DNA of 64,000 nt from the NCBI GenBank assembly GCA_024229395.1, contig JAAESM010000033.1, positions 62,001 through 126,000 of the forward strand. Reading direction: 5' to 3'. Origin of the DNA: Planctomycetota bacterium (GTDB taxonomy: Bacteria; Planctomycetota; UBA1135). This document shows, one piece after another, positions 35,785-45,270 of this stretch. Position 1 is the stretch's first letter. Each line of letters opens with the position of its first letter. A program made the position numbers and the translations under genes. Under the pieces are notes generated by a model, which saw only the letters and a program-made list of their open reading frames with translations, had not been told where the DNA came from and did no database searches.

Positions 35785-36664
35785 ATCCGACTTTCGTCAG
35801 TTCCTGGATCAGGTGCGTCCGGCAGTGGACCAAGCTCTTGAGCAGGCCCTGTCCGCCAGTGCTTTGCCAGGCGTGCCGGCGAATCTGCAACAGCCGATGG
35901 CCTATGCCTTATTGGGCAATGGCAAGCGCGTGCGTCCGGCCTTGTGTCTGTTGGCTGCTGAAGCGCATGGTGGTGACTCGGCTGTTGCCATGCCCGCTGC
36001 CCTAGCCTGCGAAATGATCCATGCTTATTCCTTGATCCATGATGATCTGCCATGCATGGATGATGATGATCTGCGTCGCGGGCGCCCAACGGTGCATGTG
36101 AAGTTTTCCGAAGCCACCGCTGTTCTGGCCGGCGATGCTCTGCAGACTCTGGCCTTTCAAACCCTGGCTAGCCAGGAGCATGGTTCCTTGGCAGCTGCAC
36201 AGGTCCAAACCTTGGCTCGCGCCGCTGGCCCTGCCGGCATGGTGGGTGGCCAGCAACTGGATATGGATGCAGAAGGACAGACTCCGGACCTGGAAGCGAT
36301 TCTGCAACTTCATGGTGCTAAGACTGGGGCATTATTGAATGCATCTTTGCGCCTTGGAGCGATCTCCGCCGGTGCTGATTCGCAGATTTGGCACGGTTAT
36401 GCCGAGAGTGTCGGGCGTCTGTTCCAGATCACCGATGACATCATCGATGCCACTTCCACCACTGCCGAACTTGGCAAGACCGCAGGTAAAGATTCTACGG
36501 CGGGTAAAGCTACCGTTGTGGCCGCTCTTGGCCTAGAAGGTGCTCGTGCCCTGGCGGCGTCGGAAGTCCAGGCTGCTTTGGCGGCTCTGGATGAGATTGC
36601 CCCCTCACGGCGCTACGATGAACTTGCTGACCTGCCGCGCTTTCTAGGCACGCGCAGCACATAA
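35771..36664 (+). CDS. ispA: Geranylgeranyl/farnesyl diphosphate synthase
   Basis: A 297-residue trans-isoprenyl diphosphate synthase starting with GTG. The first aspartate-rich motif is DDLPCMDDDD followed by RRG, and the second is DDIID. KRVRP and MVGGQQLDM segments are also typical. It condenses isopentenyl diphosphate with allylic diphosphates, giving C15 or C20 chains; chain length cannot be judged safely. It sits between xseB and dxs, which makes the substrate precursors. Confidence 0.9.
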   Translation: MPATKSDFRQFLDQVRPAVDQALEQALSASALPGVPANLQQPMAYALLGNGKRVRPALCLLAAEAHGGDSAVAMPAALACEMIHAYSLIHDDLPCMDDDDLRRGRPTVHVKFSEATAVLAGDALQTLAFQTLASQEHGSLAAAQVQTLARAAGPAGMVGGQQLDMDAEGQTPDLEAILQLHGAKTGALLNASLRLGAISAGADSQIWHGYAESVGRLFQITDDIIDATSTTAELGKTAGKDSTAGKATVVAALGLEGARALAASEVQAALAALDEIAPSRRYDELADLPRFLGTRST

Positions 36665-36714
36665 CGGATAGAATTCAGTCCCTCTGTCGGCGCAGTGTTG
36701 CGTCGCCTGCTGTC

Positions 36715-38661
36715 ATGACGCCTCTGCATCTCGCCCAGCTACGCTCGCCCCAGGAACTTCAAGGCCGTTCGCCTGAGGAACTGGAGGCCCTGTGCGCCGA
36801 AATCCGCAACGCTTTGTTGGAGAAGGTCTTCAACACCGGCGGCCATTTGGGCAGCAACCTTGGTGTGATCGAGCTCACCGTGGCGCTGCATTACACCTTC
36901 GATTTCCTGCGCGACAAGCTGGTCTTCGATGTGAGTCACCAGTGCTATCCGCACAAGATGCTCACCGGGCGTTATGAAGGCTTCCCAAGCCTGCGCCAGA
37001 CTGATGGTATGTCGGGCTTCGCTTGCCGTAAGGAATCACCTTACGACGTGCTCACGGCTGGTCACGCCGGTACTGCAATCTCCTTCGCCGCTGGCTTAGC
37101 CACAGGCATGAAGGGCTCTGCACCGGAAGGGGAAGAGGATCCCTGGGCGGTAGCCCTTGTCGGCGACGCCGGCTTCGGTGCCGGTGTGAGTTTCGAAGGC
37201 CTCAACCAGGCGGCCTATAACCACAACCGCATGTTGGTCATCTTGAATGACAACGAGTGGTCGATTGCCCGTTCAGTCGGAGCCTTGGCGCGTTATCTTT
37301 CGCGCATCCGTTCTTCGCGTACTTTGCATCGCACCTATGAGAAGCTGCGGTCGCTTGCGCATAGTTTGCCGATCGTCGGCAGCCGCATGGAAGAAGTCGG
37401 CGAAGTGATTCGCCATGTGCTGATTCCAGGACACGTCTTCGAAGAACTCGGCGTCAACTACATCGGGCCGTTGGATGGCCACGATATTGCAGGCACAATC
37501 GATGCCCTGGAGCGTGCCAAGCGCATTCCTGGGGTGACCTTGCTGCACTTCTTGACCGAGAAGGGCAAGGGGTATGCGCCTGCGGGCGATGACCCCGAAC
37601 GCGCGCATGGCATCAGTCCGCCGTCGAAGGTCCCAGCGCCCAAGGTTGTGGAAGAGGCCGCTTCTGAAGAGGCTCCGCGTCGCAGCTTCACTCAAATTTT
37701 CGGCGAGGCCGTCTGTGCTGCTGCAGAGCGTGATCAACGCATTCATGCGATCACCGCCGCCATGCCTTCTGGTACTGGCTTGAGCGCCTTCGCAGAAAAG
37801 TTTCCTGAACGCTTCCATGACACCGGAATCACCGAACAGCATGCGGTCGCCTTGGCTGGCGGCATGGCAACCGTCGGCAAGCGACCTGTGGTGGCGATCT
37901 ACTCATCGTTCCTGCAGCGCGGGTATGACCAGGTCTTCCAAGAAGTCGCGCTGCAAGAAGAAGACGTGATCTTCTGTTTGGATCGCGCGGGTTTGGTCGG
38001 CCAAGATGGGCCGACCCACATGGGCCTCTATGACATGGCTTATCTGCGGCCATTCCCAGGCATGATCCTGGCTTCGCCGCGTGATGGCGCTGATTTGGAG
38101 CGCATGCTGCAAGCAGGCGTAGAAGTCGGTGGCCCCTGGGCTTTGCGTTGGCCACGTGGCACCACTCCCGATGAGATCGGTGCGCCAACCTCATTGCGCC
38201 CAGTCATGGAGCCTGGAACTGCTGAACTACTGCGCGCTGGAGATTGCGGCGCGGTCTTCGCCCTTGGCGCCATGGTCGAGATTGCCCTCGATGCAGCCGC
38301 CAAGTTGCAGCGCGCAACCGGCCTGGAAGTCGCTGTCTACGACGCGCGCTTCTGCAAACCGATCGACCGCGACGCCATCCTTGGCGCTGCTGCTCAGTAC
38401 GGTTGGGTCGCCACGGTTGAAGAGCATGCAAGCAGCGGTGGCTTCGGTTCCGCGGTCGCCGAATGCTTGGCCGATGCTTCCACTACCCATCCGCGCACTG
38501 CAAGCTGCCGGATCTCGCGCCACGCCGTGCCTGATCGTTTCATCGACCACATGACCACGCGCGATGAACAGTTGGCGGTCTGCGGAATGGACGCAGCTTC
38601 TTTGGCCAAATCCTGGGCCGACTCGCTGAGTCTCAGTAAGCAGGAATCCTTGCGGCAATGA
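36715..38661 (+). CDS. dxs: 1-deoxy-D-xylulose-5-phosphate synthase
   Basis: This 648-residue thiamine-diphosphate enzyme condenses pyruvate and glyceraldehyde-3-phosphate in the first step of the MEP isoprenoid pathway. Visible are GGHLGSNLGVIELTVALHY at the N-terminus, a cofactor motif VGDAGFGAG followed by NDNEWSI, the GPLDGHD segment, GITEQHA with the catalytic Glu, and a transketolase C-terminal domain. The cofactor motif has GDA where most family members have GDG, and the usual SESxHD stretch reads KESPYDV. A TAGAAT hexamer lies about 40 nt upstream in the 50-bp gap after ispA. It overlaps nadK by 4 nt. Confidence 0.92.
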   Translation: MTPLHLAQLRSPQELQGRSPEELEALCAEIRNALLEKVFNTGGHLGSNLGVIELTVALHYTFDFLRDKLVFDVSHQCYPHKMLTGRYEGFPSLRQTDGMSGFACRKESPYDVLTAGHAGTAISFAAGLATGMKGSAPEGEEDPWAVALVGDAGFGAGVSFEGLNQAAYNHNRMLVILNDNEWSIARSVGALARYLSRIRSSRTLHRTYEKLRSLAHSLPIVGSRMEEVGEVIRHVLIPGHVFEELGVNYIGPLDGHDIAGTIDALERAKRIPGVTLLHFLTEKGKGYAPAGDDPERAHGISPPSKVPAPKVVEEAASEEAPRRSFTQIFGEAVCAAAERDQRIHAITAAMPSGTGLSAFAEKFPERFHDTGITEQHAVALAGGMATVGKRPVVAIYSSFLQRGYDQVFQEVALQEEDVIFCLDRAGLVGQDGPTHMGLYDMAYLRPFPGMILASPRDGADLERMLQAGVEVGGPWALRWPRGTTPDEIGAPTSLRPVMEPGTAELLRAGDCGAVFALGAMVEIALDAAAKLQRATGLEVAVYDARFCKPIDRDAILGAAAQYGWVATVEEHASSGGFGSAVAECLADASTTHPRTASCRISRHAVPDRFIDHMTTRDEQLAVCGMDAASLAKSWADSLSLSKQESLRQ

Positions 38662-39548
38662 GTCCTCCCCTGCGTTCCGGGCCAAACGGCAAGCCAAAGC
38701 CAATGCTGCCAACGAGTCGCACGTCGCGATTCTTGATCGTGGGTGATAGCAACAAGCCCCAAGCCGAATCTCTCGCTGCCGAAATCGAAACGCTGTTGGA
38801 GGATCGCAACGCGACCGTTTCGATCGATTTCAGCAACAGCTATGACCCGATTGAATGTAAGCCGGATTTTGTCATCGTGCTTGGTGGTGATGGCGCCATC
38901 CTGGCAACCTCACACCGCTTGGGCAAACGCAGAGTGCCGGTGATGGGGGTGAACTTGGGCAAGGTCGGTTTTCTTGCCGGTGTCACGCCGGAGCGAGTCG
39001 AGGTGGTCCTCAATCAGGTCTTCGCCGATAAGGCCCGTTGCGAAGATCGTGCCATGATGAGTTTCGCCGTGAAACGCAACGGCAAGGTGGTGGTTGATTC
39101 CCACGTGCTCAATGAAATCGTGGTCAGTCGTATCGCCAGGAATAGTTTGATCACTGTAGATTTCGTCGATGAAGGTCGGCATGTCTGCTCATGGCGTGGT
39201 GACGGTGTGATTGTTTCCACCGCCACCGGTTCCACCGCGTACAACCTATCCGCCGGTGGACCAATCCTTGCACCGAGCTTGGATGCCTTGGTGATCCAGC
39301 CGCTTGCTCCACATATGCTCGGCATGCGTTCCTTGGTGCTCAGCAGTAACCGTTCCTTCACTTTGAAGGTTTATGAGAGCGGCAGCTTGACCAGCGACGG
39401 TCATCTGGAAGGCAAGTTGCAGGCCGGCGATCGCATCCGTGTCGGCCCCAGCCGACGTCGTCTACCGTTGGTGGTCGATCCGCAGAACCGCTTCTATTCG
39501 CGCTTGCGTAAGAAGCTGCACTGGGGTGAAAGTCCCGGACCTGGTTAG
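38658..39548 (+). CDS. nadK: NAD kinase
   Basis: The 296-residue enzyme phosphorylates NAD to NADP. The GGDGAIL motif (about residue 78) and the TATGSTAYNLSAGGP segment (about 190) are diagnostic. Its ATG overlaps the dxs stop. The MEP pathway consumes NADPH, so its place at the end of the xseA-dxs operon makes metabolic sense. The first 20 residues are basic and poorly conserved; an in-frame ATG at 38703 is an alternative start. The stop codon lies in a hairpin at 39533-39556. Confidence 0.9.
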   Translation: MSPPLRSGPNGKPKPMLPTSRTSRFLIVGDSNKPQAESLAAEIETLLEDRNATVSIDFSNSYDPIECKPDFVIVLGGDGAILATSHRLGKRRVPVMGVNLGKVGFLAGVTPERVEVVLNQVFADKARCEDRAMMSFAVKRNGKVVVDSHVLNEIVVSRIARNSLITVDFVDEGRHVCSWRGDGVIVSTATGSTAYNLSAGGPILAPSLDALVIQPLAPHMLGMRSLVLSSNRSFTLKVYESGSLTSDGHLEGKLQAGDRIRVGPSRRRLPLVVDPQNRFYSRLRKKLHWGESPGPG

Positions 39549-39556
39549 GACCGGGA
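39533..39556. terminator. Hairpin over the nadK stop between convergent genes
   Basis: TCCCGG (39533-39538) pairs with CCGGGA (39551-39556). After an A-A mismatch the inner arms CCT and AGG close a GGTT loop. The structure is symmetrical and could act for both nadK (plus) and the glutamate dehydrogenase genes (minus). No T tract is present, so the call is tentative. Confidence 0.4.
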
Positions 39557-39593
39557 AGTGCTCTGAACCGCGATTGAAAAGCGAATTCGCCGC

Positions 39594-40895
39594 TTATCCG
39601 TAGATGCCGCGTAGGCGATCGAAATACGCCACGCGCTCCACGCCGAGCATGCAAGTCGCCAAGCGCAAGCCAACCTTGTGCTTCTTGGCCGCTGCACGTG
39701 CGCGATCGTAGGCCTCGATAATCATGCGATCCAAGCGCGCCTCGACATCTTCTCGTGGCCACATATAACCCATGCGGTTCTGTACCCATTCGAAGTAGGC
39801 GATGATGATGGCGCCGGAGTTGCCAAGTAGATCAGGCAACACAGGTATGCCACGCTCCTGGAGGATCGCGTCGGCTTTGCGCGTGGTAGGTCCGTTTGCA
39901 GCTTCCACGATCAACTTGGCGTTGATGCAATGGGCATTCTTGCCGGTAATCTGGTTGGCACCAGCAGCAGGAATCAGCACGTCGCACTCCAGGCACATGA
40001 AGTCGCTTTCCGGCATGGGCTCGCCGCCGCGGAAGCCAGCAACGGTGCCATGCTTCTCACGGTATTCGAGAGCCTTCGGGATATCGATGCCTGCAGGGTT
40101 GTACAAGCAACCACCCATATCGCTGATGGCGATGATCGAGTGACCATAGTCATACAGCTCGCGGGCGACTTGGCCGCCGACATGGCCGGCGCCCTGCACG
40201 ACCACGCGGGCCTTGGAAGTGAAGCCCATGTCTGCGAGGCGACGCTCGGTCAGCACGCGCACGCCGCGTCCGACTGCACTGTCACGACAGACAGTTCCGC
40301 CAAGGCCTTCAGGCTTGCCGAGGACCACGGCGTTTTCGGTGTGACGCACGTGCATCGAGTAGGTGTCGAGACACCATGCCATGATCTGCGAGTTACTATG
40401 CAGGTCAGGAGCAAGGATGTCACGCTCAGGGCCGATGAAGTCCAATACGCCAGCGGTGTAGCGGCGTACCACGGTCTCGGTGACGCGTGGCGAGTGATCG
40501 CGCGGATCGAAATCCACGCCACCCATGGCACCGCCGAACGGCACACTCAAGGCGGCACACTTCCAGGTCGTCCACGCGGCCAGAGCTGCGAGTTGAGTGC
40601 GCGTCATGGTCTTGTCGAGACGGAGACCACCAAGGGTTGGGCCGAGCGACAGGTTATGACGAATGCGGTAACCATTGAAGACCTGGATCTCGCCGTGGTC
40701 ATCGATCACCGGGATCGCGAACTTGAATTGGCGATCGGGGCCGCGCAGCAACATGTAGAGGTCTGGATCGAGGCCGAGCAGTTGCGCGGCTTCGTCGAAA
40801 CGCTCCATCATGGAGGAGAACGGGTTGTCGTCGGACAACTCGGGCGTTGGGGCCATCGGTTCTTCCAATGGCTGCATGATTTCGGGATCAGGCAT
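39594..40895 (-). CDS. Glu/Leu/Phe/Val dehydrogenase-family protein lacking catalytic lysines
   Basis: A 433-residue member of the glutamate dehydrogenase family, with the N-terminal substrate domain and the Rossmann domain ([13 protein letters not shown]). Two lysines normally essential are replaced. In the substrate loop GPxKGG the sequence is GPTLGG (Leu88). In the active-site motif PFGGxKGG it is PFGGAMGG (Met124), while the TWKCA lysine is kept. The gene upstream (40888-42165), overlapping by 8 nt, keeps all three. This protein is therefore probably a non-catalytic partner, as reported for the GdhA subunit of the Thermus GdhA-GdhB complex, or an enzyme with a different substrate. Confidence 0.85.
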   Translation of the reverse strand: MPDPEIMQPLEEPMAPTPELSDDNPFSSMMERFDEAAQLLGLDPDLYMLLRGPDRQFKFAIPVIDDHGEIQVFNGYRIRHNLSLGPTLGGLRLDKTMTRTQLAALAAWTTWKCAALSVPFGGAMGGVDFDPRDHSPRVTETVVRRYTAGVLDFIGPERDILAPDLHSNSQIMAWCLDTYSMHVRHTENAVVLGKPEGLGGTVCRDSAVGRGVRVLTERRLADMGFTSKARVVVQGAGHVGGQVARELYDYGHSIIAISDMGGCLYNPAGIDIPKALEYREKHGTVAGFRGGEPMPESDFMCLECDVLIPAAGANQITGKNAHCINAKLIVEAANGPTTRKADAILQERGIPVLPDLLGNSGAIIIAYFEWVQNRMGYMWPREDVEARLDRMIIEAYDRARAAAKKHKVGLRLATCMLGVERVAYFDRLRGIYG

Positions 40896-42165
40896 AGATA
40901 CCCCTCAGGTCAAGGCAGTAAGCCACACGATCGATGGCCTTGCAGTAAGCGCCGATGCGCGGGCTGGTGTCGTATTTCTTGGCCGACGCGACTACGTCAT
41001 TGAAGGAGTCGACCATGATGCGTTCCATGCGGTCGAACACGATCTGTTCTTCCCAGAAGTAGCCCATGCGATTCTGCACCCATTCGAAGTAAGACACGGT
41101 CACACCGCCAGCGTTGGCGAGGATGTCCGGCGCGACGAATACGCCACGCTTCTCGAGGATGGCATCGGCTTCGGCGGAGGTGGGGCCGTTGGCGCCTTCC
41201 ACGATTACCTTGGCCTTGATATCGGCAGCATTCGCCGACGTGATCTGGTTCTCGGTGGCGGCCGGAATCAGCACTTCGCAATCCAAGGTCAGCAGCTGCG
41301 AGTTGTCGATGTAATCGGCGTTCGGGAAGCCTTCCAGCGAACCCTTGTCTTTCAGCCAATCAAGCACGGCGGGCATATCCAAACCGTTGTCGTTATGGAT
41401 TGCGCCATACATATCACTGATGCCGACGATCTTGTGGCCCATCTCATGCAGGAACAACGCGCCGAGGCCGCCGACATTACCGGCACCTTGGACCACTACG
41501 CGGCAGCCCTTGTCAGGCAAACCAAGGTGCTTCAACGACTCGCGCACGGTGAAGGCCACACCAAGGCCGGTTGCTTCGCGTCGGCCTTTGGAACCACCAA
41601 GACCGACTGGCTTGCCGGTCACGATCGCAGGTGTAGTCGAGCGTGTGTGGGTGGAATAAGTGTCCATCAACCACGCCATGGTCTGCTCGCCGGTGTTCAT
41701 ATCTGGAGCTGGTACATCGCGTTCCGGACCGATGATGTCCATCAAGTTGGCGGTGTAACGACGCGTAAGCCGTTCCAGTTCACCAGCCGACATGCGACGC
41801 GGATCACAGATGATGCCGCCTTTGCCGCCACCGAATGGCACGTTCACAACGGCGCACTTCCAAGTCATCCAAGCGGATAGTGCACGCACCTCATCGAGGT
41901 TCACTTCCGGCGAGTAGCGGATACCGCCTTTGGCCGGGCCTCGCGCGATCGAATGTTGCACGCGATAACCAGTGAACACACGTAGCGAGCCGTCGTCCAT
42001 CTTGACCGGCACGGACACGGTGAGCTCTTGATAAGGCGTTGCCAAGATGCGATAAACACCCGCATCTAGCTGCACCAAATCGGCAGCTTTCTCCAGACGC
42101 TTTTGCATCTGAAGAAAAGGATTGGATTCAGACCCTTGGTGGTCAGTAGTGATTGTTGCGGCCAT
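40888..42165 (-). CDS. gdh: Glutamate dehydrogenase (catalytic-type)
   Basis: A 425-residue NAD(P)-dependent glutamate dehydrogenase that interconverts glutamate and 2-oxoglutarate plus ammonia. The catalytic lysines are present: K79 in GPAKGGIRY, the TWKCA lysine near 103, and K115 in PFGGGKGGI. The Rossmann motif [13 protein letters not shown] follows at about 225. I start it at the ATG at 42165; a longer frame would begin at a TTG at 42231 with no homology in the added part. It is first in an operon with the degenerate paralogue that overlaps its last 8 nt. Confidence 0.9.
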   Translation of the reverse strand: MAATITTDHQGSESNPFLQMQKRLEKAADLVQLDAGVYRILATPYQELTVSVPVKMDDGSLRVFTGYRVQHSIARGPAKGGIRYSPEVNLDEVRALSAWMTWKCAVVNVPFGGGKGGIICDPRRMSAGELERLTRRYTANLMDIIGPERDVPAPDMNTGEQTMAWLMDTYSTHTRSTTPAIVTGKPVGLGGSKGRREATGLGVAFTVRESLKHLGLPDKGCRVVVQGAGNVGGLGALFLHEMGHKIVGISDMYGAIHNDNGLDMPAVLDWLKDKGSLEGFPNADYIDNSQLLTLDCEVLIPAATENQITSANAADIKAKVIVEGANGPTSAEADAILEKRGVFVAPDILANAGGVTVSYFEWVQNRMGYFWEEQIVFDRMERIMVDSFNDVVASAKKYDTSPRIGAYCKAIDRVAYCLDLRGIYA

Positions 42166-42343
42166 CTGGATTGGGGCCAGGGACAAAGGGGGGAGGCAAT
42201 GCTCCGAGGGGGCAGAGAATATCCTGTCCAAGCCTCGAAGGGGAGAGCCAAGTTTCGGAGTCTATGTTCCGCCAAATGCACCACCAGCACGGTTCTGCAG
42301 CAGTGAAAAAGCGCAGCTTCCCTAAGATATCGGCCAAATACTT
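42166..42343. other. Divergent intergenic region between gdh and the kinase gene
   Basis: These 178 bases separate two divergent genes and must hold their promoters. A TAAGAT hexamer at 42323-42328 is a possible -10 for the plus-strand gene. I see no strong hairpin, riboswitch-like structure or additional gene. Confidence 0.35.
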
Positions 42344-43231
42344 GTGTCAGGGGTAGGGAAAGTCGAAGATGTGCCCATGTCAGGCGCGCGTGACATCCAC
42401 ATGTTCCGGCCAAAAGGAAGGCCGACGACCACTCTCGACCGGGGACGCATCCTGGCCGCGACTGAGGATGTGCATCTGCTCGAGAAGCTCAATCTCCATA
42501 CCCTCGAGGGGGCGATGGATTTTGGCGGCGGCGTCATCGTGCGCGATGCTGGGCCTCGCAAGACCTACCGCGTAGAGACAGACGAAGGCGTCCTATTCGT
42601 CAAACTGCACCGCGATGTGCCGTTTAGGCGCCGCCTGGCGTTGATGGGACGTAAATCTGCCAGCCCAGCCCACATCGAATGGGATGCCATTGGCATGCTG
42701 CGCAAGACCGGTTTCGACGTGCCTGAGCCGGTCGCTTTCGGCGAGGACATCTCCCTGCTGGGGTGTCCCCGACGCTCCTTCATCATTACCAGAGAGGTCG
42801 TCGGCCCGCAGTTGGACCACCTGCTCGAGAAGGGATACCCCAACCCAAATCACATCAGCGAGCGCCTGTGTCGTGACCAGTTGCTGCACGACGTGGCTGG
42901 AATGGTGCGCCGCTTCCACTCCACCGGTTTCTACCACAAGGACCTGTACTGCTGTCACCTGATTGTGACCAAGGATCCGCGCTGGGGACGGCCTTTTTTC
43001 ATTGACCTGGAGCGTGTTGACCGCGATTTCCCGCCTCGTAGGCGCTGGCTGGTGAAGGATTTGGCTGCTTTGAACCATTCGGCTCCGGCAACCGTCACGC
43101 GCGCCGACCGCCTGCGTTTCCTGCTGCGCTACATGTCGAAGACGCGCATGGATATCAATGTGAAACGTTGCGTGCGCGATATCGTGGCTAAGACCGCCCG
43201 TATCGCGGCCCACGTTCCGAAATACGGATGA
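42344..43231 (+). CDS. WaaP/KdkA-type lipopolysaccharide core kinase
   Basis: A 295-residue kinase of the lipopolysaccharide kinase (Kdo/WaaP) family, which phosphorylates sugars of the LPS core at the inner face of the cytoplasmic membrane. It has a Lys in VLFVKLHR, a catalytic loop YHKDLYCCH and a metal-binding FFIDLERVD. It overlaps the following glycosyltransferase gene by 4 nt, a pairing that supports a role in LPS-core assembly. The GTG at 42344 is the outermost start; an ATG at 42377 is equally plausible because neither has a clear ribosome-binding site. Confidence 0.82.
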   Translation: MSGVGKVEDVPMSGARDIHMFRPKGRPTTTLDRGRILAATEDVHLLEKLNLHTLEGAMDFGGGVIVRDAGPRKTYRVETDEGVLFVKLHRDVPFRRRLALMGRKSASPAHIEWDAIGMLRKTGFDVPEPVAFGEDISLLGCPRRSFIITREVVGPQLDHLLEKGYPNPNHISERLCRDQLLHDVAGMVRRFHSTGFYHKDLYCCHLIVTKDPRWGRPFFIDLERVDRDFPPRRRWLVKDLAALNHSAPATVTRADRLRFLLRYMSKTRMDINVKRCVRDIVAKTARIAAHVPKYG

Positions 43232-44340
43232 GAATCGCAGTCCTGCTCGACCACTGGCATCGTGCCGGCGGTGGGCTTGAGCAGTATCTGAAGTTCGTGC
43301 TGCCCAGGCTGGTGGAGCTTGGCCATGAGGTCCTGTTGGTTGCAGCCGGCGCCAGCCGCGGCACTCCGCCTGGTGTGGAATCGCATGAACTTGGCCGTGG
43401 ACGTTTTCTGCCGCGCCCTTGGTCCGATTACGCCGAGGCGCGGGAAGCCGTAGCCGCCGCCAAAGCCTGGCGTGCCGACGCCACCTTCTCACCGCGTGCA
43501 ATCTCGTCGCCCGGCTGTGTGTGGCAACCGATGGGGGGCAGTGCCCCGCATGTGCAAGCAGCACGCGGGCGGCCACCAAGTCTGCGCACCCGTGCGCTGA
43601 TGCGTTTGGAGAATGCAGCCTTGCAAGCAGCGCACACTGTTTTCGTGCCGTCGCCGATGGTCGGTCGCGAGATTCGCGAACGTGCGGCGGAAAAGAAGCA
43701 AGTATTAGCACCCTTGCCGTTATTGCAGGAACCGCTTGCTTTGCGTAAACCAGTCATGCGTCGAGATTGGCAACAAGCTGCACCCTTACGCGTGGTGCAT
43801 TGCGGACGCGATCCTTTGCGCCATGGCAGCGCCACAGCAGTGGAGTGGTTCCTCGCAATCCGGGCACGCAAGATCCCGGCACGCTTGGACCTGTGGTCCA
43901 AAACCAAGACGCATGCCGCGCGCGCCATCGGTAAGAGTGTTGAAGAACTCAATCAACTGGGCGTGACCTTGCACGACTGGGATGGTGGCTTTCACGCCGC
44001 GTTGGCTAAGGCCGATCTTCTGCTTCACCCCACGCTCTACGATTCCTTCTCCTTGGTTTGCCTGGAAGCGGCTGCCGCAGGGGTTCCCGTTGCCACCACG
44101 CAGCAAGCGGGAGTCGCCGAGTTGCTGCCCGAACATCTGTGCGTGACCGTTGCCCCCAAACTCACGGAAGTGGCTGCAGCAAGCGCCTTGGAGCTTTTGG
44201 TTGCGGCAACCTCGATCTCAACCGATGCCTGGCGCGAGCTGGTGATGGAGGTGCGCGAGCAATTCAGCCTGGACCGCCATGTCGCCTTGCTGGTCGACAC
44301 CTTGGCGGCCACCGCTATGCGACAATCCGCCCATGACTGA
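43228..44340 (+). CDS. Glycosyltransferase family 4-type (WaaG-like)
   Basis: A 370-residue GT-B glycosyltransferase. The N-terminal domain begins MRIAVLLDHWHRAGGGLEQYL with a glycine-rich donor or acceptor loop. The C-terminal domain has HPTLYDSFSLVCLEAAAAGVPV, with the Glu-x7-Glu-like element of family 4 enzymes. Its start overlaps the kinase stop (ATGA). WaaG adds glucose to the LPS core in E. coli and is followed by WaaP there, so this pair probably builds an LPS core region. The donor sugar is unknown. Confidence 0.82.
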   Translation: MRIAVLLDHWHRAGGGLEQYLKFVLPRLVELGHEVLLVAAGASRGTPPGVESHELGRGRFLPRPWSDYAEAREAVAAAKAWRADATFSPRAISSPGCVWQPMGGSAPHVQAARGRPPSLRTRALMRLENAALQAAHTVFVPSPMVGREIRERAAEKKQVLAPLPLLQEPLALRKPVMRRDWQQAAPLRVVHCGRDPLRHGSATAVEWFLAIRARKIPARLDLWSKTKTHAARAIGKSVEELNQLGVTLHDWDGGFHAALAKADLLLHPTLYDSFSLVCLEAAAAGVPVATTQQAGVAELLPEHLCVTVAPKLTEVAAASALELLVAATSISTDAWRELVMEVREQFSLDRHVALLVDTLAATAMRQSAHD

Positions 44341-45229
44341 GCTCCTGCGCTTGCATGAAGTCGCCGCTCGCGACGGCCTCCAAAACGAGAAAGCGGTGCT
44401 TCCTACTGCCCGCAAACTGGAGCTGCTGGAAACGCTTGCAGCATCATGCCCGGATTCACTCGAAGTGACTTCCTTCGTGCGTGCGGACTTGGTGCCACAA
44501 CTTGCCGACGCCGTCGAGTTGTGCGCGGCGCTGAAAGATGTGCCCTGGCGTGAAGGCTTGCCGTTGGTCGGTTTGGTCTTGAATATGCGTGGTTACGAGA
44601 GTTTCCACAACAGTGGCCTGGATGCCATCACTGCAGTGATCGGCGCCAACGAGAATTTCTCCAAGGCGAACTCTGGCATGGCGATCGAGAAGGCAGCCGA
44701 AGTGAACCGCAGCTTGTGTGCTGCTGCGAAGGCCGACGGCTATCCGGTACGTATGTATCTTTCCATGGCCTTCGGTTCGCCCAGTGACGGCGACACGGAT
44801 CCGCAGGTGGTCTTGGACCTGATTGCGGCATCGGCAGAAATGGGGGTTGAGCGTGTGGTGTTATCCGATACCGTCGGTGTTGGTCGCGCCGAACAAGTAG
44901 AGGCTTTGGTCAGCGGCGCGCAAAAGTACTTGCCGTTGGAGAAGATCGCCTTGCATATGCATGACACCTATGGCACTGCACTCGAGAACTGCGCTGTGGC
45001 TATGGATATGGGCGTGCGTATGTTCGATGCCTCTGCGGGTGGGACTGGTGGTTGTCCTTTCGCCCCTGGCGCGGCAGGAAATTTGGCAACAGGTTCCTTG
45101 TTGGCTTATGCCGCCAGCAAAGGCATGGCTCCGGACATGGATTGCGCTGCTCTAGATCGTGCAGCGACCTTGTTATCGGAAGAGCTGGGCCGCCCATTGG
45201 CCATGGGTGGAGCACGTCGGCCGGCCTGA
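44333..45229 (+). CDS. Hydroxymethylglutaryl-CoA lyase
   Basis: A 298-residue HMG-CoA lyase that splits 3-hydroxy-3-methylglutaryl-CoA into acetoacetate and acetyl-CoA in leucine breakdown. It has the metal and substrate motif EVAARDGLQNE, HMHDTYGTALEN with the metal-binding histidines, and the catalytic-cysteine loop GGTGGCPFAPGAAGN. The ATG at 44333 lies inside the end of the glycosyltransferase gene, and GACAAT stands 6 nt before it. The neighbour downstream is an enoyl-CoA hydratase that fits the preceding pathway step. Confidence 0.9.
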   Translation: MTELLRLHEVAARDGLQNEKAVLPTARKLELLETLAASCPDSLEVTSFVRADLVPQLADAVELCAALKDVPWREGLPLVGLVLNMRGYESFHNSGLDAITAVIGANENFSKANSGMAIEKAAEVNRSLCAAAKADGYPVRMYLSMAFGSPSDGDTDPQVVLDLIAASAEMGVERVVLSDTVGVGRAEQVEALVSGAQKYLPLEKIALHMHDTYGTALENCAVAMDMGVRMFDASAGGTGGCPFAPGAAGNLATGSLLAYAASKGMAPDMDCAALDRAATLLSEELGRPLAMGGARRPA

Positions 45230-45258
45230 TTGCAGGCGAAAGTCGGGGTTCGATAGGT

Positions 45259-45264
45259 TATCCT
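45259..45264 (+). promoter_or_regulatory. -10-like TATCCT before the enoyl-CoA hydratase start
   Basis: TATCCT ends 6 nt before the ATG at 45271. With transcription starting at or next to the A of the ATG, the mRNA would lack a leader. No Shine-Dalgarno motif is present except a weak AGGGTG that touches the ATG and is too close to act. Confidence 0.35.
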
Positions 45265-45270
45265 AGGGTG

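Noticed and set aside
39930-41880. Long plus-strand frames opposite the two glutamate dehydrogenase genes
   Set aside because: They mirror codon bias of the well-supported minus-strand genes and show no family motifs.
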